Shown: positions 1 through 4,817 of the stretch, piece after piece | How the letters are laid out: each line of letters opens with the position of its first letter | Numbering within the stretch: the stretch's first letter is position 1 | Origin: Akkermansiaceae bacterium | GTDB lineage: Bacteria > Verrucomicrobiota > Verrucomicrobiia > Verrucomicrobiales > Akkermansiaceae | Assembly: GCA_014379305.1 (NCBI GenBank) | Contig: JACMMB010000060.1 | Span: forward strand, 1-5,292 | DNA: 5,292 nt | Direction of reading: 5' to 3' | Position numbers and translations under genes: made by a program | The notes under the pieces: model-generated | Told to the model about the DNA's origin: nothing | Seen by the model: only the letters and a program-made list of their open reading frames with translations | The model's database searches: none

Positions 1-54
1 TATGATATTGCTTAGCACTGCTTCCCCTCCCCAAAACATTTTTAAAAAAACCAT

Positions 55-83
55 TTGCAAAATTCCGGAAAGCTGAATATGCC
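55..83 (+). promoter_or_regulatory. Possible sigma70-type promoter of the PEP-CTERM gene
   Basis: TTGCAA at 55-60 resembles a -35 box (four of six consensus bases) and lies 17 bases before TATGCC at 78-83, a weak -10 match (only TAT agrees). An A/T-rich stretch at 34-52 just upstream could act as an UP element. Transcription would begin near 90, giving a leader of about 48 bases before the ATG at 138. This is pattern matching only, and the -10 box is poor. Confidence 0.25.
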
Positions 84-94
84 CTCGGACACAT

Positions 95-108
95 AGAAGA
101 TTTCTTCT
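95..108. promoter_or_regulatory. Short perfect dyad AGAAGA-TT-TCTTCT
   Basis: AGAAGA (95-100) and TCTTCT (103-108) are exact inverted complements separated by TT. The dyad ends 29 bases before the start codon of the PEP-CTERM gene and lies just after the proposed transcription start, a position suited to an operator or a small leader hairpin. No regulator can be assigned. A 6-base arm in a purine/pyrimidine-biased stretch could also arise by chance. Confidence 0.25.
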
Positions 109-137
109 TTCCTTCACTTGCCCTTCCCCTCCTGACC

Positions 138-326
138 ATGAAATTTTCCGGCCTTAAAGCGTTCATCCTCTTTGTATTTATCGGTTTAGCCTGCATCACC
201 CTTGCCTACTCGGCGACCCCGACCCCTGCGGTAAGTCTCAAAACCGTTCCCGAACCATCAGTCGCCTCGCTCGTCGGAGCACTCGGTGTTCTTTTCCTGC
301 TCCGCCGCCGCCGCCGCAAGGGATAA
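138..326 (+). CDS. Minimal PEP-CTERM sorting-domain protein (62 aa)
   Basis: The product is exported and then handled by an exosortase. Residues 1-25 form a signal peptide: Lys at 2 and 7, a hydrophobic core at 8-23, and a likely signal peptidase I site after Ala-Tyr-Ser (25). Residues 37-40 read VPEP, followed by a hydrophobic segment (about 41-55) and a basic tail of five Arg and a Lys (56-61), which is the full PEP-CTERM tripartite signal. Only about a dozen residues lie between the two signals, whereas family members usually carry a long passenger. The ATG at 138 has no clear Shine-Dalgarno sequence; the bases before it are pyrimidine-rich. It stands alone on its strand and converges with the rhodanese-YceI gene. 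Such proteins are typical of bacteria that make exopolysaccharide through an exosortase system. Alternatives are an eroded remnant of a longer gene or a small double-spanning membrane peptide. The motif call is firm; the role is unknown. Confidence 0.8.
   Translation: MKFSGLKAFILFVFIGLACITLAYSATPTPAVSLKTVPEPSVASLVGALGVLFLLRRRRRKG
303..317 (+). repeat. (CGC)5 trinucleotide run encoding the Arg tail
   Basis: Five identical CGC codons in a row encode Arg 56-60 of the PEP-CTERM protein, followed by AAG-GGA-stop. Arg-rich tails are normal for this sorting signal, but using one codon throughout makes a short perfect microsatellite. Slippage by whole repeats would lengthen or shorten the basic tail without shifting the frame. 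Confidence 0.6.
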
Positions 327-363
327 AATCGGCTTGGTGGCCTGATTATCGAGCCACGATTTT
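325..363. terminator. Probable bidirectional terminator between convergent genes
   Basis: AAAATCGGCT (325-334) pairs with AGCC (352-355) and GATTTT (358-363), with an AC bulge. The stem can continue inward through T335-G351, G336-C350, G337-T349 and T338-A348, leaving a 9-base loop. A-run and T-run bases at the two ends give a T4 tract to each transcript, so it could stop transcription both ways. It begins inside the stop codon of the PEP-CTERM gene (324-326) and includes the stop codon and last codons of the minus-strand rhodanese-YceI gene. The T tracts are short, so efficiency is uncertain. Confidence 0.5.
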
Positions 364-1227
364 GACTTCAAATTCGATCTGGTCATTGACCAGATGCCCC
401 GCCAGGCGATGGAAAAATTTCCCTGAGCCGTATAGAATCCCCCAGCGCGTCCGATCCACACTGAAGACGGCCTGCGCGACCGGCTTGCCATCCGGAGTCA
501 GCCCGCTTACCGCCTGAAATTCAATCGGGTGGGTCTGGCCTCGCATCGAAAGATTCCCCGAGAGCTGTAGATTGGCAGCACCTGCCTTTGCATCGGAGAT
601 GAATTCAACTTTTGTAATTGCGAAAACCGCCTCGGGATGGTTGGCCACGTCCAGGAAATCATCATCCCGCAGATGGCCGATTAATATATCATGGCCATCG
701 ATGACGCTCAGGTCCGCACATTTGATGTCATTGAGATCGAGCGCGAATTCTCCGCTCTGAAGCATTCCTTTGATAAAGCGCAATCGCCCTGACTTCAGCC
801 CTACGGTTCCATGATGCTTGTTGAGCAAATTCCTTCCCGTCCACCCGACCCGCGACTCCTCAACATCCGCGGAAAATTCGCCATCGGGCGCGGGTGGCGG
901 TGCAGGCAGCGGCGTGCCCTCCACGATCGGTGAGTTCTCCCGCACGGCGGTCTCCATCCCACCCTCTAAAATGTGGGCATCCGTATAACCTTCACGCAGC
1001 AATTTTTCCAAAGCCGCCGCCGCCTCATGGCTCGCCGCGCTCGCTCCATAGACCACTGTTTTTTTCGATTTATCGGGAGCGCTCTCCAGGAGTCTGCCGG
1101 GAAAGCCGACTTCCATCACGGGATTATTCATGGCTCCTTCCAAGTGCGCGGCCTCGTAATCATCGGCAAGTCGGACATCCAGCAATTGCACGGACTCCTT
1201 TTCGTTTTTAAGCAGTTCATTAGTCAT
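346..1227 (-). CDS. Rhodanese-like (Cys-less) / YceI-domain fusion protein
   Basis: This is a 293-residue, two-domain protein without signal peptide or membrane segment, so probably cytoplasmic. Residues 1-97 match a rhodanese domain: LDVR at 16-19, HLEGA at 28-32, the VVY strand at 58-60 and LEGG at 87-90. The position that normally holds the catalytic cysteine (VVY-C-xS) is Gly61, and the domain has no cysteine at all, so classical sulfurtransferase activity is not expected. A Pro-rich linker (about 105-115) leads to a YceI domain (118-293), recognised by VGWTG at 127-131, KHHGTV at 137-142, IGHLRDDDFLDV at 183-194, a GNLSMRGQTHPIEF strand at 224-237 and SVDRTRWGILYGSG at 256-269. YceI proteins are lipocalin-like barrels that bind isoprenoids or other amphiphiles and are often periplasmic; this one lacks export. 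It follows the flavoprotein gene by 38 bases and is probably co-transcribed. An in-frame stop at 1243-1245 limits the start, and ATG 1227 is the first ATG after it. Confidence 0.93.
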   Translation of the reverse strand: MTNELLKNEKESVQLLDVRLADDYEAAHLEGAMNNPVMEVGFPGRLLESAPDKSKKTVVYGASAASHEAAAALEKLLREGYTDAHILEGGMETAVRENSPIVEGTPLPAPPPAPDGEFSADVEESRVGWTGRNLLNKHHGTVGLKSGRLRFIKGMLQSGEFALDLNDIKCADLSVIDGHDILIGHLRDDDFLDVANHPEAVFAITKVEFISDAKAGAANLQLSGNLSMRGQTHPIEFQAVSGLTPDGKPVAQAVFSVDRTRWGILYGSGKFFHRLAGHLVNDQIEFEVKIVAR

Positions 1228-1254
1228 AATTTTAAAATTGGTTCATTCACCCTC
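1228..1254 (-). promoter_or_regulatory. Unusual ribosome-entry region before the rhodanese-YceI gene
   Basis: On the minus strand the only good Shine-Dalgarno sequence, GAGGG (1254-1250), lies 22 bases before the ATG at 1227, too far for direct use. It precedes a different ATG (1246-1244) that opens a four-codon frame, Met-Asn-Gln-Phe-stop, ending at 1232. Between that ATG and the real start lies a perfect 12-base palindrome, AATTTTAAAATT (1228-1239). Initiation at 1227 might depend on ribosomes arriving from the upstream flavoprotein gene or the mini-ORF, or on folding that shortens the distance. The sequence elements are seen directly; the mechanism is inference. Confidence 0.35.
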
Positions 1255-1265
1255 GCATAAACACA

Positions 1266-2672
1266 TCACCGCACAAGCTCCCCGGCGGGATAGGTCCAGA
1301 TTTCGGCAAGCGTGGGATGATAGTGCGGTATTTTAGCAAATTCCTTAACCGTAAGCCCGGCATAGATGGCGACTTGAAGCTCGTGAATCAGATCGATGAC
1401 GTGAGGCCCGATGGCGGAGGCGGAAAGGATTCTGCCCGAACCCTTTTCCGAAATGATTTTTACAAACCCGTCGGTTTCTCCGATGATTTCCGCTTTTCCA
1501 TGATCGGAGAATTTGTAGCTGGCGTATTCCGTAAGCAGTTTTTCCTCTGCAATCATTTCCTCACTCAATCCCGCTCGTGCGCATTCCGGGTGCGTGAAAA
1601 TGCCAAACAACTTGAAGCCGGGTTCCGCTTTCCATGCAATCCCGTCATCCAGAATTCCGAGCAGGTTGGCGATGTGTTCAGCCACCGCTTCCCCCTGCAT
1701 GACGGCCTCATGCACAACCGGGAGTTCACTGGTGCTGTCCCCAATCGCAAAAATATGGGGAATGTTGCTCTGCATGTGAAAGTTTGTTTTCACCCTTCCT
1801 TTTTCCGTCTTCACCCCGGCGGTTTTCAAATCCAGACTTTCCGTGGCCGGCTCGCGACCAACGGCGATCAGCAACTTATCGCCAGAAACTTCCAAAGGCT
1901 CGCCGCGTTGCTTAAGCTCCAATGTCACTTTCCCGGATGATTCCCAACGCACGCGTTCCACCTTGGTGTCACATAAAACTTGGATGCCCCTATTCTTACT
2001 CACCTCGGTAATCAACCCGCCGATATCCTTGTCAAAATCCGTTAGCAGACAACCGCTGCACTGGATGATGGTGACTTTGGATCCGAACCCTTCAAAGCAA
2101 TGCGCCATCTCGCAACCGATTGCCCCGCCCCCGATGATCAGAAGTTCTTTCGGCAACACTCGCGCGTTCAGGGCGTCGCGGCTCAGCCAGAAATCGCCGC
2201 CTCTCAGCCCCGTAATATCTGGCACCAGCGGGACCGAACCAGTGGCGATAATCGCGTAATCGAAATCAATCACGCTTTCACGATCCTCGGCGATTACCTT
2301 AAGACTCTTGGGCTCAACAAAGGATGCTTCACCTCTAACGAGGTCAAACTTCCCTTTATCCAACTGCTCCTCCCGATAGCTCTGGAAGCCACTGATGAGT
2401 CGTTCTTTTCGATTCTGCACCTCATCAATCGAAATTCCCACCCCATCCACATGAATCCCGAACTCGGCCGCACTGCGTATTTTCCGCATCAGGTTCGCAG
2501 ACTCGATCAGCGCCTTGCTGGGCATGCATCCCCGGAGGATGCACAGTCCGCCTAGCTTCGCCGCTTTCTCAATTACCACGGTTTTCAACCCATACTCACC
2601 AAGCTTCGCCGCTGCCGCATAACCTCCGCTGCCACCACCGATAATGGCCACTTGATAGCGCGAACTTTCCAT
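1266..2672 (-). CDS. Dihydrolipoamide dehydrogenase-like FAD/NAD(P) disulfide oxidoreductase
   Basis: This 468-residue class I flavoprotein disulfide reductase is full length for the family. An FAD-binding GGGSGG lies at 12-17, the redox-active pair C44/C49 at GGLCILRGCMPSK (41-53), an ATG strand at 143-145, a second dinucleotide fold GGGAIGCE at 181-188, the FAD-contacting GD at 311-312, and the C-terminal dimerisation domain with the proton-relay pair H452/E457 in HPTLAE. Members move electrons between NAD(P)H and a disulfide (lipoamide, glutathione, CoA, mercuric ion and others). Leu-Arg within the CxxxxC loop and Q204, where NAD enzymes usually carry an acidic residue, mark it as a side branch, so substrate and coenzyme cannot be read off. 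No 2-oxoacid dehydrogenase gene is nearby, which argues against routine Lpd duty. An extra CSGC (205-208) is discussed separately. It heads an operon with the rhodanese-YceI gene. The ATG at 2672 is supported by AAAAGG five bases upstream. Confidence 0.95.
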   Translation of the reverse strand: MESSRYQVAIIGGGSGGYAAAAKLGEYGLKTVVIEKAAKLGGLCILRGCMPSKALIESANLMRKIRSAAEFGIHVDGVGISIDEVQNRKERLISGFQSYREEQLDKGKFDLVRGEASFVEPKSLKVIAEDRESVIDFDYAIIATGSVPLVPDITGLRGGDFWLSRDALNARVLPKELLIIGGGAIGCEMAHCFEGFGSKVTIIQCSGCLLTDFDKDIGGLITEVSKNRGIQVLCDTKVERVRWESSGKVTLELKQRGEPLEVSGDKLLIAVGREPATESLDLKTAGVKTEKGRVKTNFHMQSNIPHIFAIGDSTSELPVVHEAVMQGEAVAEHIANLLGILDDGIAWKAEPGFKLFGIFTHPECARAGLSEEMIAEEKLLTEYASYKFSDHGKAEIIGETDGFVKIISEKGSGRILSASAIGPHVIDLIHELQVAIYAGLTVKEFAKIPHYHPTLAEIWTYPAGELVR

Positions 2673-2688
2673 GTGCGCCTTTTCGCAC
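2673..2688 (-). promoter_or_regulatory. Shine-Dalgarno presented in the loop of a start-codon hairpin
   Basis: Read on the minus strand, GTGCG-AAAAGG-CGCAC is followed directly by the ATG of the flavoprotein gene. The five-base arms (2688-2684 and 2677-2673) are perfect complements, and the six-base loop (2683-2678) is the ribosome-binding site. The spacing from AAAAGG to ATG is five bases. The arrangement would either display the site in a loop or restrict 30S binding. This supports the chosen start; a regulatory role is inference. Confidence 0.45.
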
Positions 2689-2753
2689 GCGCGATGCCAC
2701 CATCACCTGCGGAATGACAGATGCCTGGGTATCAAATGGAAAAAACAAACGCG

Positions 2754-2784
2754 ATTTTAAAACTGCATTGTGCATGGGTTGCAT
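2754..2784 (-). promoter_or_regulatory. Possible promoter/operator of the flavoprotein operon
   Basis: On the minus strand TAAAAT (2759-2754) matches five of six bases of a -10 box and would start transcription near 2747, leaving a leader of about 75 bases. The -35 region lacks a clear box; instead TGCAT (plus-strand orientation) occurs three times at 2764-2768, 2771-2775 and 2780-2784. Repeats in place of a -35 box suit an activator site, but the motif is short and no regulator is known. Confidence 0.25.
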
Positions 2785-2908
2785 TTATTTCGACGTGCAA
2801 ACCGCAGATGAATTCCCTGCCCGCAGCGGATACTTCAAATAATATCACCGCATAGGTCGCTGGCACAGCTCATGCAAAATCGGAGACAATCAACATTGAA
2901 ACTATCAC

Positions 2909-3046
2909 ATGATGTATTGCCCTATTCTATTTAACTTCCTCCGGCAGACCTGCGGTGGTCCGGTGCTCGGTTCACGATTTTTTGTGAAGCTGAATCTCCC
3001 CTTTTCCAGAAAGCTCCCTCTCGATCCCGAGCGGACCAAAAACTGA
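2909..3046 (+). other. Possible 45-codon leader ORF upstream of the lipid kinase
   Basis: An open frame starts at ATG 2909 (a second ATG follows at 2912), begins MMYCPILFNFLRQTC, and stops with TGA at 3044-3046, six bases before the kinase ATG. Tight spacing to the next gene is what a translated leader would show. Against it, no Shine-Dalgarno sequence precedes ATG 2909, the frame resembles no family I know, and the interval also contains small inverted repeats expected of non-coding leader DNA. I lean towards non-coding. Confidence 0.2.
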
Positions 3047-3052
3047 ACCGCA

Positions 3053-3958
3053 ATGCTTTATGAAGTCATCATCAATCGCGAATCCGGCTCCGGTATCTTC
3101 CGCGATATGGAACAGCAGAACCGGCTGAAGCGCATCTTTACCGACAACGGGCACAGGATTGAATTACACGTCGCCGCGCCAGAGGAACTCGACGGGCTGC
3201 TTCAGAAAAAAGCGCAATCTCCTGCCGAGGTTCTCATCATCGGAGGCGGCGATGGGACTGTCACCGGCGCCGCCAAGCTCCTGCAAGGCACTGGCAAAGC
3301 CTTGGGCGTACTCCCGCTGGGAACCTTCAACCTGGAAGCCCGCGATCTGAATATTTCCCTCGATCCCTTCAAAGCCGCAGAGGAATTGATGAATTCCGAA
3401 ATCGTTGAAATCGATCTCATGACCGTGGATGACGAGTGCTGCCTTTGTGCCACCGTCATCGGATTCTACCCAAACCTGGCCAAGTCCCGCAAAAGCTTCC
3501 ACGGGAAATCGTGGTGGACGAAGTTCATCCGCATTGTGCATGACATCTGCACGGTGGCGGTGAGTTCTCCGGCCTTGAAATTGGAAATCACCATCGATGG
3601 CGAAACGATCCATCGGCGGACCCGTCTCGCGGCTTTTTCGCCCGGACAATATGACGAAGGCATCGGCATTATTCCGAATCGGAGCGAGCTCTCATCCGGA
3701 AAACTGACTGCCTACGTTTCAGAACATCTCAATCGCGGGCAAATGCTGAAAGCAGCCGTGGCATACATCACCGGCAGCCTGCTGAAGACCGAGGAAATGA
3801 CCCGGCTGGAAAGCAGCGAAATCACCATCGGCGTCGGCAGGCGCAAGACCATCCCCGCAATGATCGATGGCGAGATCGTGAACATGAAAATGCCTTGCCA
3901 TCTGAAAATCCTGCCCCGTGCCTTGAAAGTCCTCCGCCCCCGCAAGCCTGCGAACTAG
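3053..3958 (+). CDS. Diacylglycerol kinase (DAGKc/YegS-type) family lipid kinase
   Basis: The 301-residue protein has the usual length of bacterial DAGK-catalytic-domain kinases, which phosphorylate a hydroxyl of a lipid such as diacylglycerol or a sphingoid base using a nucleoside triphosphate. It opens with YEVIINRESGSG (3-14, the NPxSG-like strand), then has the nucleotide-binding GGGDGT at 64-69, LPLGTFNLEARDL at 87-99 (the GTxNxxA element), an IGFYPN segment at 136-141, and the C-terminal DGE at 272-274. The GTFN and IGFYP motifs place it near the branch whose members read GTLNHFAKDLGI, rather than with YegS or DgkB proper. There is no membrane segment; these enzymes act at the inner face of the membrane. 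ATG 3053 has no strong Shine-Dalgarno sequence but gives the expected N terminus. The next gene overlaps its stop codon, so the two form an operon. The lipid substrate cannot be told from sequence. Confidence 0.92.
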   Translation: MLYEVIINRESGSGIFRDMEQQNRLKRIFTDNGHRIELHVAAPEELDGLLQKKAQSPAEVLIIGGGDGTVTGAAKLLQGTGKALGVLPLGTFNLEARDLNISLDPFKAAEELMNSEIVEIDLMTVDDECCLCATVIGFYPNLAKSRKSFHGKSWWTKFIRIVHDICTVAVSSPALKLEITIDGETIHRRTRLAAFSPGQYDEGIGIIPNRSELSSGKLTAYVSEHLNRGQMLKAAVAYITGSLLKTEEMTRLESSEITIGVGRRKTIPAMIDGEIVNMKMPCHLKILPRALKVLRPRKPAN

Positions 3959-3960
3959 TG
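3956..3960 (+). promoter_or_regulatory. TAGTG stop-start overlap (translational coupling)
   Basis: The kinase stop TAG (3956-3958) and the phosphoesterase start GTG (3958-3960) share one base. Such overlaps usually mean the ribosome terminates and restarts, keeping the two proteins in a fixed ratio. The overlap, together with the protein homology beginning right after it, decides the phosphoesterase start. Confidence 0.7.
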
Positions 3961-4788
3961 CCCTTCCGTCTGCTTCATTATTCCGATCCACACTTCGGCG
4001 CCTACGATCCGCGCATCGCCCGGGAGGCGGCGGAACTTGCCAATAAACTTGAGCCCGATCTCACCGTCGTCTCGGGGGATTTCTCAATGCGCGGCCGCCG
4101 CTCCGAGTTTGTCCTCGCAAAGCAATGGCTGGAAAAACTTCCCGAACCCCGGCTTGCCTTTCCCGGAAATCACGATGTGCCCGGCCTCAACCAGATCAAT
4201 GACCGCTTCTTTTCCCCATTCCGCCGCTTCAGGAAATTCATCTCGGAGGTCGAGGAACCGTCCGCGAAGCTCGGCGATATCGGCTCACTCTCCACGGCGA
4301 ACTCCTCCACACCCTTCGGGCTGCACCTCGATTGGTCGCGCGGCTTCCTGAACCCGGTCCAGCTCCACGCGATCAATACCTTTTTCTCCGATCTGCCGGA
4401 AGACCAGTTGCGGGTATTCGGCATGCACCACCCGGTCATCGGCGCTGGAGAAAGGGCCAAGGCCTTGGTTTCGCCGATGCCGCTGGTCCAAGCCCTCTTC
4501 GCACACGCCAGGATCGATCTGCTCCTCGCGGGACATCTCCATCAATCGAAGATCTGCCTGTTTCCCGAAAGCGTGAGCAACGAGTCAAAACCCGCGCGCT
4601 GCACGGTCGTTTCCCAAGCCCCATCCATCTGCTCGACACGCCTGAAAGGTGAACCCAACGGCTTTCATCTGATTTCCCTGCTCCCCGATGAAATCGAATT
4701 GGAACTCTGGCGATGGCAGTCCGACAAATTCCTTCCTCAAACCACCAAAACCTTCGGCCGTACCGAAAACGGCTGGAAGCCCGTTTAG
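3958..4788 (+). CDS. Calcineurin-like metallophosphoesterase (276 aa)
   Basis: All five metal-binding blocks of the family are present: D10-x-H12 (SDPHFG), GD41 in VVSGDFSMRGR, GN71-H72-D in FPGNHDVP, HH157-158 in MHHPVIG, and GH193-L-H195 at the end of the fold. The layout is that of CpdA-like class III phosphodiesterases, two-metal enzymes that hydrolyse phosphomono- or diesters. No signal peptide is seen, so it is likely cytoplasmic. I start it at GTG 3958, which shares its G with the TAG stop of the kinase (TAGTG) and gives the family-typical opening PFRLLHYSDPHFG. An in-frame ATG at 3895 would add 21 low-complexity residues lying wholly within kinase coding sequence and is unlikely. No Shine-Dalgarno sequence is evident, so translation is probably coupled to the kinase. 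Substrate is unknown: cyclic nucleotide, lipid-linked phosphate or another phosphoester are possible. Confidence 0.92.
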   Translation: MPFRLLHYSDPHFGAYDPRIAREAAELANKLEPDLTVVSGDFSMRGRRSEFVLAKQWLEKLPEPRLAFPGNHDVPGLNQINDRFFSPFRRFRKFISEVEEPSAKLGDIGSLSTANSSTPFGLHLDWSRGFLNPVQLHAINTFFSDLPEDQLRVFGMHHPVIGAGERAKALVSPMPLVQALFAHARIDLLLAGHLHQSKICLFPESVSNESKPARCTVVSQAPSICSTRLKGEPNGFHLISLLPDEIELELWRWQSDKFLPQTTKTFGRTENGWKPV

Positions 4789-4817
4789 AGCAATTGGCCT
4801 AATGCTTCACGGGCTTC
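4776..4817. terminator. Hairpin spanning the convergent stop codons
   Basis: GAAGCCCGT (4776-4784) is perfectly complementary to ACGGGCTTC (4809-4817). Further pairing of G4788-A4792 with T4803-T4807 (one G-T pair) can extend it past a small internal loop. The structure covers both stop codons of the converging phosphoesterase (4786-4788) and YqhA-family (4799-4801) genes. A second hairpin, GCCGT/ACGGC (4757-4761 and 4769-4773), stands just upstream. Neither side has a convincing T tract, so this may be a pause, Rho-assisted or RNA-stabilising element rather than a classic intrinsic terminator. Confidence 0.45.

Larger units (their letters stand above)
2673..3052. other. Divergent intergenic region (380 bases)
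   Basis: This gap separates the minus-strand flavoprotein operon from the plus-strand lipid kinase pair and must hold both 5' ends. The left part is AT-rich, with a -10-like TAAAAT on the minus strand (2759-2754) and three TGCAT copies beside it. The right part (2941-3031) can form several small hairpins, for example TTCAC/GTGAA at 2971-2975 and 2984-2988 with a T-rich loop, and CTCG/CGAG at 3020-3023 and 3028-3031. A 45-codon open frame (2909-3046) ends just before the kinase. I see no RNA gene, recognised riboswitch or convincing sigma70 promoter for the plus strand. Confidence 0.6.

Noticed and set aside
1..94. Minus-strand open frame from ATG at 94 to the edge
   Set aside because: It lacks a well-placed Shine-Dalgarno sequence and runs through AT-rich DNA that looks intergenic; the GTG at 18 with a strong site is the better candidate start.
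186..194. Lipobox-like Gly-Leu-Ala-Cys19 in the PEP-CTERM signal peptide
   Set aside because: The -3 residue is Gly rather than Leu/Val/Ile, and a good signal peptidase I site (AYS-A) follows six residues later.
1317..1940. 207-codon plus-strand open frame
   Set aside because: It lies antisense to the flavoprotein gene, whose motifs are complete through this stretch; the antisense product shows no recognisable domain.
2100..2555. 151-codon plus-strand open frame
   Set aside because: Also antisense to the flavoprotein, over its FAD and NAD domains, with no recognisable features.
2891..2933. TTGAAA (2896-2901) with TATTCT (2923-2928) as a plus-strand promoter
   Set aside because: The spacing is 21 bases, outside the usual range for sigma70 promoters, so the match is not convincing.
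3164..3649. 161-codon minus-strand open frame
   Set aside because: It is a mirror of the lipid kinase coding region; the kinase motifs on the plus strand explain the sequence.
3895..3957. ATG at 3895 as start of the metallophosphoesterase
   Set aside because: It would add 21 Pro-rich residues entirely inside kinase coding sequence, while family homology begins right after GTG 3958, which overlaps the kinase stop.
4332..4652. 106-codon plus-strand open frame
   Set aside because: It overlaps the phosphoesterase catalytic motifs in another frame and resembles no protein family.
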